DNA of 21,020 nt, taken from a virus. The notes under the pieces were generated by a model. The model made no database searches and was not told the DNA's origin. It worked only from the letters and a program-made list of their open reading frames with translations. The position numbers were made by a program, and so were the translations under genes. The stretch is taken from positions 1 to 21,020 of IMG/VR virus record IMGVR_UViG_3300027971_000264; one strand, given 5' to 3'. Numbering within the stretch: position 1 is the stretch's first letter; each line of letters opens with the position of its first letter. Below, piece by piece: positions 5,348-11,254 of the stretch.

Positions 5348-6327
5348 TGGCTTAAGATTCTCCAAGCTGTTGCTGCACAGAGTGGCACTTGTCCGTTGCC
5401 AATGGCTTTAAGTCTGTCCACCCTAGCGGCCATCCCATCAGCCACTCTACCCAAGTTGCGTTGAGTGATGCGGGGGACATTTCGGGGTTCTGTTTGCCAC
5501 CAGTTTCTGTCCACACCACACTCGGCAAATCTGAATTCCCCTGCCACCCTTTGCTTGGCCTCCTTGCTGCATGGTCTGATTTCACAGGTGTTGGCCAATT
5601 CTTCATATTGCTCACTTGATCGCGTAGATTTGCTGGCTTGCTCCTGCCAGGTCTTGCAAATGTCGCTTCCTTTAATAACGCTTGAGCCGATTTTGGAGGC
5701 AGTCTGTCCATAGTGGTTGGAGTAGCCCATTTCGCCTGAATCTCTGGGTTCGCTAAACTGTAGTTGATTGCTCCCTTGGCTTTCCAAGATGTGCTCGTTG
5801 GTTTGCTCTTGTGATCTCCAGCGCAAGGGGTTGGTAGCTTTTCCGACAATCCATATTCTGTCCCTCTGATGGTTTGCTCCAACGTCCGCTGCTCCCAACA
5901 CTCCCCATCTCGCATCAAACCCCATTGTGGCCAAGTCTCCAAGAACTCGTCCAAGTCCCCTAGAAGTGAGCATTGGTGAGTTTTCCACAAAGACGTATCG
6001 GGGTCGTACTTCGTGAATGATGCGCGCCATTTCTCCCCACATTCCGCTTCGTTCTCCGTCAATTCCTGCACCTTTTCCTGCGGCACTAATGTCCTGGCAT
6101 GGAAATCCTCCCGAAACAACGTCAACAATTCCTCGCCACGGCTTTCCGTCAAAGGTTTGTACGTCATCCCAAATCGGGAAAGGCGGGAGAAGACCGTCAT
6201 TTTGTCGGGCACACAGTACGCTTGCTGGATATTGCTCCCACTCAACGGCGCAGACTGTTCGCCATCCAAGCAGATGTCCCCCAAGTATTCCTCCACCAGC
6301 GCCTGCGAAAAGAGCCAACTCATTCAT
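5344..6327 (-). CDS. C5 cytosine-specific DNA methyltransferase
   Basis: The 327-residue enzyme transfers a methyl group from S-adenosylmethionine to carbon 5 of cytosine. It shows the ordered family motifs: AdoMet loop FAGAGGG (7-13), catalytic Cys77 in GGFPCQ, ENS (115-117), QRDRIW (154-159), a variable target-recognition region (~165-290), and GNGQVP (310-315). All key residues are present and the length is normal. No cognate restriction enzyme is near, so it is probably an orphan that shields phage DNA from host restriction. It is coupled at both ends by ATGA overlaps. The preceding GAGG is five bases before its ATG. Nearly its whole length is also open in a second frame (5352-6323). The target sequence cannot be predicted. 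Confidence 0.93.
   Translation of the reverse strand: MNELALFAGAGGGILGGHLLGWRTVCAVEWEQYPASVLCARQNDGLLPPFPIWDDVQTFDGKPWRGIVDVVSGGFPCQDISAAGKGAGIDGERSGMWGEMARIIHEVRPRYVFVENSPMLTSRGLGRVLGDLATMGFDARWGVLGAADVGANHQRDRIWIVGKATNPLRWRSQEQTNEHILESQGSNQLQFSEPRDSGEMGYSNHYGQTASKIGSSVIKGSDICKTWQEQASKSTRSSEQYEELANTCEIRPCSKEAKQRVAGEFRFAECGVDRNWWQTEPRNVPRITQRNLGRVADGMAARVDRLKAIGNGQVPLCAATAWRILSQ
5352..6323 (-). CDS. Candidate overprinted protein co-extensive with the methyltransferase gene
   Basis: On the same strand but in another frame, 323 codons run without a stop. The start is only 4 bases after the methyltransferase ATG and the end only 8 bases before its stop. The ATG directly follows the upstream TGA (TGAATG), and the same GAGG lies nine bases away, so reinitiation is possible. 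The product has organised features: MSWLFSQALVEEYLGD at the start, three spaced boxes LPTPCAGD (163-170), WATPTTMD (199-206) and WPTPVKSD (243-250), a Trp-rich end WVEWLMGWPLGWTD (291-304) and 15 Trp overall. I recall very similar stand-alone proteins in phage data sets, usually beside or over such methyltransferases. These could be a real dual-coded family or an annotation shadow of the conserved enzyme. The function is unknown; the length and boundaries argue for a second look. Confidence 0.45.
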   Translation of the reverse strand: MSWLFSQALVEEYLGDICLDGEQSAPLSGSNIQQAYCVPDKMTVFSRLSRFGMTYKPLTESRGEELLTLFREDFHARTLVPQEKVQELTENEAECGEKWRASFTKYDPDTSLWKTHQCSLLGDLDEFLETWPQWGLMRDGECWEQRTLEQTIRGTEYGLSEKLPTPCAGDHKSKPTSTSWKAKGAINYSLANPEIQAKWATPTTMDRLPPKSAQALLKEATFARPGRSKPANLRDQVSNMKNWPTPVKSDHAARRPSKGWQGNSDLPSVVWTETGGKQNPEMSPASLNATWVEWLMGWPLGWTDLKPLATDKCHSVQQQLGES

Positions 6328-6713
6328 GCCACCCTCAAGGCTTCACGCCATGCCTTTTTCTGTAGCTGGCTTAAATGCTCGCCACTTTCTTCACGGTTTT
6401 TAAGTTTGTAAGCCCACTTTTTGGGGTCAACTGGCGGCAAGTTGTGGATGCGCTGGATTGCCTCCCTTTTTTCTTGCTCAGTAAGGGGTCTAATCGGGTC
6501 TTGGTTGCGTTTAATTTTGACGATGGCGGCAGAGTACAGGCCTTGGGTAATTTTCGCCCATTCGTGCGGTTCTGACCATGCGTGTGCGCTACACAATTTT
6601 CTGCCCTTATCCACCGACCACCGATTCGGGCATTCAAAAACCGTGCATTGCAGGTCGTTGTGGTTGTCTTCGGTTTGGGATTCGTGTTTCTGTTTTGCTT
6701 GAACGTAGCTCAT
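6324..6713 (-). CDS. Small Zn-binding-like phage protein
   Basis: The 129-residue product has a probable metal site near the N-terminus: C-x4-C-x12-C-x2-H (CTVFECPNRW, then LCSAHAW), a pattern I know from small unannotated proteins next to phage replication initiators. The rest is charged and helical, with KKAWREALRVA at the end. It overlaps the replication gene upstream by ATGA and both downstream starts lie at its stop (ATGA and TGAATG). It might load or modify the replication complex, but that rests only on position. Confidence 0.7.
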   Translation of the reverse strand: MSYVQAKQKHESQTEDNHNDLQCTVFECPNRWSVDKGRKLCSAHAWSEPHEWAKITQGLYSAAIVKIKRNQDPIRPLTEQEKREAIQRIHNLPPVDPKKWAYKLKNREESGEHLSQLQKKAWREALRVA

Positions 6714-7441
6714 GTTTGCTCCTGATGGTATGCGCCTTCAACAATTCGGGGGAATTTGCTTGCCGTAAAAAGAAACTCAAAGTTGGCTTTCCAATCTTTT
6801 GATCTGCCTGTCAAAAACTTGGATTTGCCTACATGGACAAAAAACCAATCAAAAAACTCTAACCCTCTTTCCCTGTCCAGCTTGTCGGCAGAAACCACAT
6901 CCCGCCATCTTGCCGCAACCAAACGCTTTCGGGAGTCGCTGACCACAGTCACCCTTGGCAACATTGGCAAGCGGCTGTTGTACAAGTCAACAATTTCAGC
7001 AATTGGCGCTGATGGCGTTTTCTCGCTAGGCGAGACAACAAGAGACGTAGTCTCTGTATTTATTGGTTCTTGGTTTATGGTTATTGGTTCTTGGTTATTG
7101 GTTGGTTGAACGTCCGTTGAACGGGCGTTGAGCCTGCGTTCAGCGGATGCTTTACCAGCCTTGGACGCTTGTTCAATCTTAGAGTGAAAATGGGCTATTT
7201 CCTTGTCTGCTCTGCTGTTCACAAAGCCATCAGGTGTTGACAAAAAAAACTCATCCAACACGCTAAAAACTTCAGCTTCGTATTCCCTCATGCCAATTTG
7301 CCTGGCAATGTCGTGAACTTTTATGGGTTTTTCGTGAAGATAGTAGAAGTCTAGAAGCCTTCTGTAGGCAGCATCTTCAATGACGGTCAAATGCCGTGTG
7401 TGGGACGCATAGTCCCCTATGTTGAATTGATAGTAGTGCAA
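6710..7441 (-). CDS. DUF1376-type replication initiator-like protein
   Basis: The 243-residue protein begins with HYYQFNIGDYASHTRHL and LEDxAYRRLLDFYYLHEKP-like sequence, the DUF1376 domain (a winged-helix-like region in phage replication proteins). The middle (~100-150) is a Thr/Asn/Pro linker holding two NQEPI repeats encoded by 21-bp DNA repeats. The C-terminal half has WRDVV and WKANFEFLF, as in the helicase-loader-like half of such proteins. I chose the TTG at 7441, where the GGGA six bases upstream fits and the family normally starts; an in-frame GTG at 7525 would add 28 unrelated residues. It is the main replication gene in the block and is ATGA-coupled to the Zn-binding protein. It probably binds the origin and recruits the host helicase. 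Confidence 0.8.
   Translation of the reverse strand: MHYYQFNIGDYASHTRHLTVIEDAAYRRLLDFYYLHEKPIKVHDIARQIGMREYEAEVFSVLDEFFLSTPDGFVNSRADKEIAHFHSKIEQASKAGKASAERRLNARSTDVQPTNNQEPITINQEPINTETTSLVVSPSEKTPSAPIAEIVDLYNSRLPMLPRVTVVSDSRKRLVAARWRDVVSADKLDRERGLEFFDWFFVHVGKSKFLTGRSKDWKANFEFLFTASKFPRIVEGAYHQEQT
7060..7107 (-). repeat. 21-bp tandem repeats inside the replication gene; candidate origin iterons
   Basis: Two 21-bp units start at 7060 and 7081 and share a perfect 16-base core (ttattggttcttggtt); a third partial copy (ttattggttggtt) starts at 7095. They encode the INQEPI-type repeat in the protein linker. Repeats at the middle of an initiator gene are how lambdoid origins are built (ori in gene O). 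They could also be simple linker expansion. Confidence 0.6.
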
Positions 7442-7508
7442 AATTTTTCCCAAAACCGTCCCACACAAAAAGAAACGAACGGCAGGCAGGTGGGCTTGCT
7501 TTTCGGCA

Positions 7509-7520
7509 GGGTAGCTACCC
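7509..7520. other. 12-bp perfect palindrome between cro-like and replication genes
   Basis: GGGTAGCTACCC is a perfect palindrome in the ~100-bp gap between the Cro-like stop (7543) and the chosen TTG start (7441). It could be an operator or form a small hairpin in the leader of the replication gene. One such word in 21 kb may be chance. The rest of the gap holds only the SD-like GGGA just before the start. Confidence 0.3.
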
Positions 7521-7542
7521 CCCACCTAGCCGTGTTTCAAAC

Positions 7543-7701
7543 TCAAATACTAAACCATTCAGGCTTCAAAATCTTTAATTGCCAAACCCTAGCTTGTGGC
7601 AAGCTGTCGCCCCATTGGTACACAGCAGCCCTTTTGATGCCAAGCAAAGCTGCAAGCGCCGTAACGCCTCCAGCCAGTTGAATTGCTTTTTCTTTTTCCA
7701 T
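7543..7701 (-). CDS. Cro/YdaS-like helix-turn-helix regulator
   Basis: The 52-residue protein (MEKEKAIQLAGG ...) is a compact helix-turn-helix: LAGGVTALAALLGIKRAAVYQWG carries both helices, and DSLPQARVWQLKILKPEWF matches the tail of phage Cro and YdaS-type repressors. An upstream in-frame start would add 23 residues without family likeness, so I use ATG 7701. It is first in the leftward block and sits beside a divergent promoter region with an operator-like palindrome, so it probably controls both directions. No CI-type repressor is in the window. Confidence 0.82.
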   Translation of the reverse strand: MEKEKAIQLAGGVTALAALLGIKRAAVYQWGDSLPQARVWQLKILKPEWFSI

Positions 7702-7707
7702 GCCGCC

Positions 7708-7738
7708 ATTGTAAGCTAGATTGACAAAAAAGCCACAA
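7708..7738 (-). promoter_or_regulatory. Possible leftward promoter of the cro-like gene
   Basis: On the minus strand TTGTGG (7738-7733) and TACAAT (7713-7708) are separated by 19 bp, a long but possible spacing. A start about seven bases after TACAAT would fall on the ATG at 7701, so the message might be leaderless, consistent with the weak SD (GGCGG). Weak evidence. Confidence 0.3.
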
Positions 7739-7755
7739 TTAGGGTTTGTCCTAAT
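7738..7755. promoter_or_regulatory. Operator-like palindrome in the divergent control region
   Basis: ATTAGG-GTTTGT-CCTAAT has perfect 6-base inverted half-sites over 18 bp. It touches the possible leftward -35 and lies 9 bp before the rightward -35, as expected for a Cro or repressor operator. A second, wider inverted pair GACAAA (7723-7728) / TTTGTC (7745-7750) overlaps it. Binding is inferred from position. Confidence 0.5.
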
Positions 7756-7764
7756 AAAAAAGAC

Positions 7765-7792
7765 TTGCAATACCGTAAAGCTGGCTTATACT
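7765..7792 (+). promoter_or_regulatory. Rightward early promoter (sigma70-like)
   Basis: TTGCAA (7765-7770) and TATACT (7787-7792) are separated by 16 bp, a good sigma70-like match. Transcription would start near 7799 and give a leader of about 40 bases before the first early gene. Together with the palindrome upstream it forms the likely switch for the rightward recombination operon. Confidence 0.6.
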
Positions 7793-7839
7793 TCACCCAT
7801 GCCCTAGCAAATCGCATAAGGGTCTTTTTAGGAGGTCTT

Positions 7840-8028
7840 ATGACCGATTTTACTTTTCTCCCTTCTGACTTTTCATCCACAACCATTACCTTGGTTGCTA
7901 ACACGCCTGATGGCAAACAGTACCTTGCAGAACGGTATGGTTTTGCTGCCGTTTCTATCCAAGTCCGCAAGTCTGCGGCCCCTGAAATCGCCGATAGTCT
8001 TGAATTTCAAGGCTTGACTTACGCTTAA
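7840..8028 (+). CDS. Small hypothetical early protein
   Basis: This is the first gene of the rightward operon, 62 residues, starting at ATG 7840 after an ideal AGGAGG (7830-7835); this SD decides the start over an upstream in-frame one. It is unlike any family I recognise: an N-terminal Thr/Ser-rich stretch (LPSDFSSTTITLVAN), then DGKQYLAERYGFAAVSIQV, probably a small alpha/beta fold. The strong SD and first position suggest high early expression, as with host-takeover or anti-repressor proteins; that is inference. Confidence 0.7.
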   Translation: MTDFTFLPSDFSSTTITLVANTPDGKQYLAERYGFAAVSIQVRKSAAPEIADSLEFQGLTYA

Positions 8029-8034
8029 CCAAAC

Positions 8035-8048
8035 GGGGCTTCGGCCCC
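8035..8048 (+). terminator. UUCG-capped hairpin, partial terminator or attenuator
   Basis: GGGGC-TTCG-GCCCC is a 5-bp stem with the very stable UUCG loop, 6 bases after the previous stop. The following ATCTTT is a poor U-tract, so termination is probably partial. The next gene's SD (TAGGAG) comes right after, so the structure may also block or time its translation or serve as an RNA-processing site. Confidence 0.45.
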
Positions 8049-8065
8049 ATCTTTAGGAGTACACC

Positions 8066-8188
8066 ATGTTTGAAATCCAAGGCCCATATCCCAATCAGCG
8101 CAAGAAAAAAGTTGACCGAATCATCACTTGCCTCACGCTAGTGGCACTTGCCATCGTTGCCCTCGATCTTTTTCTTTGGAGGCCGTAA
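8066..8188 (+). CDS. 40-residue single-pass membrane protein
   Basis: ATG 8066 follows AGGAG by five bases (AGGAGTACACC). The product has a basic N-terminal half (NQRKKKVDR) and one hydrophobic segment (IITCLTLVALAIVALDLFL), ending WRP. By the positive-inside rule the N-terminus would stay in the cytoplasm. Its TAA overlaps the next ATG as TAATG. Function unknown. Confidence 0.65.
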   Translation: MFEIQGPYPNQRKKKVDRIITCLTLVALAIVALDLFLWRP

Positions 8189-8373
8189 TGACTGCTAACC
8201 AAGTAATTGCCAACATATCAGCCACGGCTGACCGTATGTATGCAGGGCAACCCCCTGTTGACCGCCTGGCTTTCCAAGTCGGAATGCTGGAGTCCAAGAT
8301 ACGTGAATACGTTTACCTTCTTGACAGCCTTCAACAGGAAGTTCAAGAAGTCATACAAATCTTGGAGGATTGA
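8188..8373 (+). CDS. Small hypothetical coiled-coil protein
   Basis: The 61-residue product starts at ATG 8188 (overlapping the previous TAA) with GGAGG eight bases ahead. The second half is a heptad-like helix (GMLESKIREYVYLLDSLQQE and QEVQEVIQILED), so it probably dimerises. No family recognised. Its TGA overlaps the next ATG by one base. Confidence 0.7.
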   Translation: MTANQVIANISATADRMYAGQPPVDRLAFQVGMLESKIREYVYLLDSLQQEVQEVIQILED

Positions 8374-8639
8374 TGCGAGTGATTACTTACCCCCTACTTT
8401 GCTGGTTGGCTGTAATCACCACAGGTTGCTCTAACTTTCAGCCGCCGAAACCGCCTGACCAAGAGCTAATTGTGGATGCCCGTGTGCAACCAATGGGACG
8501 CAATGAAGTTATAGATGCTGTTCGCCAATGCGAAACATCAGGCTTACGTGCTATCCCTTTGTACGCTAAACGCCGTATCGGTGGCTATTCGGTGGAAACC
8601 GTAATAGAAGTCACTTGCGGCCCTAAATACGTCTATTGA
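8373..8639 (+). CDS. Putative exported lipoprotein
   Basis: The 88-residue product has a basic start, a hydrophobic stretch (YPLLCWLAVI) and then TTGC at residues 16-19, a near match to a lipobox; the -3 residue is Thr, not the usual Leu/Val/Ile, so lipidation is not certain. The mature part is a small domain with a Cys pair (RQCETSG ... VTCGPKY). I use ATG 8373 rather than the TTG one codon upstream. It is early and away from the lysis genes, so superinfection exclusion or another surface role is possible; an outer-membrane spanin is another option, but no inner partner is beside it. Confidence 0.6.
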   Translation: MRVITYPLLCWLAVITTGCSNFQPPKPPDQELIVDARVQPMGRNEVIDAVRQCETSGLRAIPLYAKRRIGGYSVETVIEVTCGPKYVY

Positions 8640-8686
8640 TATGTCCCAACAACAATTTTACGAAACAGTACAGAAAGAAGAACTTT

Positions 8687-9247
8687 ATGCAGAAAATTGC
8701 AACAGCACTAGTCAAAGCGCAGAAAACTTTTGCGCCAGCCTTAAAAACCGCCACGAACCCTCATTTCCGCAGCAAATATGTAGACCTGGCATCTTGTGTG
8801 GAATCGGTTATAGACGCTTTAAACACAAACGGGATATTCTTGTTTCAGACTACTTCAGAACATTCTGATGGGATTGTCTGCGAGACAAGTTTCTTGCATG
8901 AGTCGGGTGAACGTCTTGATTGCGGGAAATTGTTTTTTCCTGCTCCAAAGCAAGACCCTCAAGGCTTCATGTCATGTTTGACTTACATTCGCCGCGCGTC
9001 TTTGATGGCGGCAACAGGGCAAGCACCTGAAGATGATGATGGCAATGCCGCTAGTCGCAAACAAGAGCCAAAGGTTAACGCAAGTGCTATGGCAGACCAC
9101 CTTGCAGCGATAGATGCCACCACCAACAAAGAAGAACTGCAAACCGCCTATGCCGCCGCTTATGAGGCCTGTAATGGTGATCAAACATGGCAATCACGGG
9201 TGATGGCAGCAAAGGCCGCACGTATCAAGAAAGCAAAGGAGCAATAA
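8687..9247 (+). CDS. ERF-family single-strand annealing protein
   Basis: The 186-residue protein anneals complementary single strands during recombination. It starts MQKIATALVKAQKTF, then NPHFRSKYVDLASCVESV, the characteristic ERF beginning, with hydrophobic strands and YIRRASLMAATG later, as in this family; the C-terminal ~60 residues are a variable charged tail. I use ATG 8687 because the family starts there; an in-frame TTG at 8636 would add 17 unrelated residues, and an ATG at 8641 is in another frame. It is in one operon with the exonuclease gene (9499), one small gene apart, forming a Red-like pair. Confidence 0.88.
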   Translation: MQKIATALVKAQKTFAPALKTATNPHFRSKYVDLASCVESVIDALNTNGIFLFQTTSEHSDGIVCETSFLHESGERLDCGKLFFPAPKQDPQGFMSCLTYIRRASLMAATGQAPEDDDGNAASRKQEPKVNASAMADHLAAIDATTNKEELQTAYAAAYEACNGDQTWQSRVMAAKAARIKKAKEQ

Positions 9248-9502
9248 ATGATAGAACTTCCGTCCACATGGCCTGGGTTAATGGCTACCGCAGAGGCAGA
9301 AAAGCAAGAGCCTGATGATTTGACCATTGCCTACATGAGTGGCTTACATGATGGAAAAAAGAATCGCACATGGGTAGGGCTAACACCGACAGATTGGTTT
9401 GAAGCATTGAAAGATATTGACCCCGAAACAAAGAGACTTCCGCAAGGGTTTTCATTGTTTGCTTGTGCCATTGAAGCCAAACTCAAGGAGAAAAACACAT
9501 GA
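9248..9502 (+). CDS. Small hypothetical protein between ERF and exonuclease
   Basis: The ATG follows the ERF stop directly and the stop overlaps the exonuclease start as ATGA, so it is tightly coupled in the recombination operon. The 84 residues contain AYMSGLHDGKKNRTW, a motif common in small phage proteins, and WFEALKDIDPETKRLPQGF toward the end, with no catalytic motif. It may help the recombination pair, but that is from position only. Confidence 0.7.
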   Translation: MIELPSTWPGLMATAEAEKQEPDDLTIAYMSGLHDGKKNRTWVGLTPTDWFEALKDIDPETKRLPQGFSLFACAIEAKLKEKNT

Positions 9503-10131
9503 TAGAAATGATTGAACAACGCACGGATGAGTGGTTTGCCGCCCGATTAGGCAAAGTCACGGCCTCTAGGGTTGCTGACGTAATTGCCAAGACCAAGACG
9601 GGTTATTCGACTAGCAGGGAAAACTACATGGCGCAACTGGTCGTAGAACGTATGACGCAAAAGCCCACAGAGTCTTATTCCAACGCAGCCATGCAATGGG
9701 GCACAGACCAGGAAAAGTTTGCAAAAGCGGCTTATGAGTTAGCCAAAGACGTTATTGTGGAAGAAGTGGGGTTTGTGCCTCACCCCAACATTCCGATGGC
9801 AGGGGCTTCACCTGACGGGTTTGTGGGGGTCAATGGTCTAGTAGAGATCAAGTGCCCTAACACCGCCACAATGATTGAAACCTTGCTGACCAAGAAATGC
9901 CCACAGAAATATTTTACGCAAATCCAGTTTCAGCTTGCCTGTACGGATAGGGTGTTTTGCGACTATGTGGTGTTTGACCCCCGTATGCCTAAACACCTTC
10001 AGTTATTCGTCACACGCATAGAACGTGATGAAGACTACATTGCTCACATAGAAGATGAAATTCAGACTTTTCTTGAAGAAGTCGATCACAAAGTCAAATT
10101 ACTCAACTCACTAGGAAACCCAAATGTCTAA
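9499..10131 (+). CDS. YqaJ/lambda-exonuclease-like recombination nuclease
   Basis: The 210-residue protein is a 5'-3' double-strand exonuclease of the PD-(D/E)XK class. It shows QRTDEWFAARLGKVTAS at the N-terminus, GASPDGFV with D106, LVEIKC with E116 and K118, and QIQFQLACT at 141-149, the full YqaJ/Exo active-site series. It makes 3' tails for the ERF annealing protein encoded upstream. The start is fixed by the ATGA overlap; a GGAG lies 12 bases ahead. Intact and probably active. Confidence 0.92.
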   Translation: MIEMIEQRTDEWFAARLGKVTASRVADVIAKTKTGYSTSRENYMAQLVVERMTQKPTESYSNAAMQWGTDQEKFAKAAYELAKDVIVEEVGFVPHPNIPMAGASPDGFVGVNGLVEIKCPNTATMIETLLTKKCPQKYFTQIQFQLACTDRVFCDYVVFDPRMPKHLQLFVTRIERDEDYIAHIEDEIQTFLEEVDHKVKLLNSLGNPNV

Positions 10132-10345
10132 GCTCAAAAAAGAAATATCGTGCATCGTAGGGCAGTACACCAATGCCCAAGGTGCGGCTAAGAACCGCTA
10201 CCAACGCATCGGCTCAATCATTGAAACCAAGAATGGCGATATGTTGAAGCTAGACGTTATCCCACTTAAAGATGGCGGTTGGGACGGTTGGGCTTACCTG
10301 AACGACCCTCGACCAAAAGACTTAGGGTTTGATGATGAGTTTTGA
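10124..10345 (+). CDS. Small phage protein, possibly DNA-binding
   Basis: The 73-residue product begins inside the last 8 bp of the exonuclease gene. The pattern AAKNRYQRIGSIIETKNGDMLKLDVIPL, then WDGWAYLNDP, is a short beta-rich unit common in phage recombination operons; it may be a small OB-like single-strand-binding protein, but there is no diagnostic motif. Acidic end (FDDEF). Confidence 0.65.
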   Translation: MSKLKKEISCIVGQYTNAQGAAKNRYQRIGSIIETKNGDMLKLDVIPLKDGGWDGWAYLNDPRPKDLGFDDEF

Positions 10346-10625
10346 ACACATCAGAGCTAGGTCTAATGACCCCATCACATCTTACCTGGCGGCTGATGCT
10401 GCCCCTAAATTTACCAACAAGCACGTTAATACGATTTTGGAGTGTTTGGCAAAGCACGGGCCGCTAGGCAAAGACGGTATTTCCAAATTAACAGGGCTTG
10501 ATGGCGTACAAATTTCTAGGCGGTTGCCCGAACTGCAAAAAGACGGGTTGATTCTGCTTACAGGCAAAACCGTTAAATCCAATACAGGCAACCAAGAACG
10601 TGAATGGCGCTTGGCAATACCATGA
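10335..10625 (+). CDS. Winged-helix DNA-binding protein
   Basis: The 96-residue protein has a DPITSYLAADAA lead, then a winged helix: TILECLAKHGPLGKDGISKLTGLDGVQISRRLPELQ (recognition helix QISRRLPEL) and wing LILLTGKTVKSN ... REWRLA. Similar wHTH proteins occur in phage early operons as possible regulators. I chose ATG 10335 with AGGG seven bases ahead; ATG 10332 or TTG 10329 are possible. It overlaps the previous gene by 11 bp and ends as ATGA with the next. It may switch off the early operon. Confidence 0.75.
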   Translation: MSFEHIRARSNDPITSYLAADAAPKFTNKHVNTILECLAKHGPLGKDGISKLTGLDGVQISRRLPELQKDGLILLTGKTVKSNTGNQEREWRLAIP

Positions 10626-11254
10626 GCTACATCATCGCCCCCTTACCGCCCCTTAAATGCTTTGTTAGGCGAGAATTTTTGTACAACCACACCAAAGGTC
10701 ATGGTGAGCTAGAGCCTGCCATTTGGGTGAGTCTAAAGGCATTGCGGGGGCAGGTGTTTCGCATCGAGTCCCTGCTGCCCAACTACGGGGCTTTGTATGA
10801 CAAGCTGCCCATACACGCTTATGTGTGGAAAACAGAACATGGTGATTTGCCTGTTGACACACTTCAGCTTTGGGATTGCATGGGCTACCGCTTTACCATT
10901 TGCGAAAAGATTGGCCTCCGCAATTTAGGCGTGAAGTTTCTAGGCAAAGACAAAGAATGGAACTTTGGACGCTATTTGTTTACTGTGGACTTTTGCGCTG
11001 ATGGTATGGATTTGGACACAGGTTTTACCGAACAAGCAGAAGAACACAAGTCGTTTAATTGGATTGCGCTAGATAACGGACAGTTTGCTTGCCAACCCAA
11101 CAATCGGTGTTTGTGGTATGACCAAAGCCTAATTCCTGCAGAGACAAAGTTTCCTGATTTTCAGGCGGCTCAAACCTTTTACACGGTTGATGGCACACGC
11201 AAGTGGTCAGCAGGGGACGATTGGTTTTACGACTTAAAAGAAAAGAATGCTTGA
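10622..11254 (+). CDS. Conserved phage protein of unknown function
   Basis: The 210-residue protein (MSYIIAPLPPLKCFVRREF ...) is a type I recall from many betaproteobacterial phages: FLYNHTKGHGELEPAIWVS, ALYDKLPIHAYVWKT, GRYLFTVDFCADG, EHKSFNWIALDNGQFACQPN and KWSAGDDWFYD are its recurring blocks. It is rich in Trp and Phe, soluble, with no membrane segment or catalytic motif I can name. ATG 10622 overlaps the wHTH stop as ATGA; an ATG six codons upstream is less likely. Function unknown. Confidence 0.75.
   Translation: MSYIIAPLPPLKCFVRREFLYNHTKGHGELEPAIWVSLKALRGQVFRIESLLPNYGALYDKLPIHAYVWKTEHGDLPVDTLQLWDCMGYRFTICEKIGLRNLGVKFLGKDKEWNFGRYLFTVDFCADGMDLDTGFTEQAEEHKSFNWIALDNGQFACQPNNRCLWYDQSLIPAETKFPDFQAAQTFYTVDGTRKWSAGDDWFYDLKEKNA

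Noticed and set aside
6013-6411. Two antisense plus-strand frames (~130 codons each) over the methyltransferase N-terminal half
   Set aside because: No SD or operon context, no family-like sequence, and they lie opposite a clearly coding gene; they reflect low stop density. I kept them as a caution for the same-strand overlap claim.
7060-7107. CRISPR-like repeats
   Set aside because: The units are in direct tandem without unique spacers, are only 21 bp and lie inside a coding frame.
7721-7726. Plus-strand TTGACA as a -35 box
   Set aside because: It is a perfect -35 word, but no acceptable -10 lies 15-19 bp downstream; the 7765/7787 pair fits better.
8641-8868. 75-codon frame (MSQQQFYETVQ...) at the start of the ERF gene
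   Set aside because: It overlaps the ERF frame, which has the conserved family start at 8687; the product shows no family likeness and lacks an SD.
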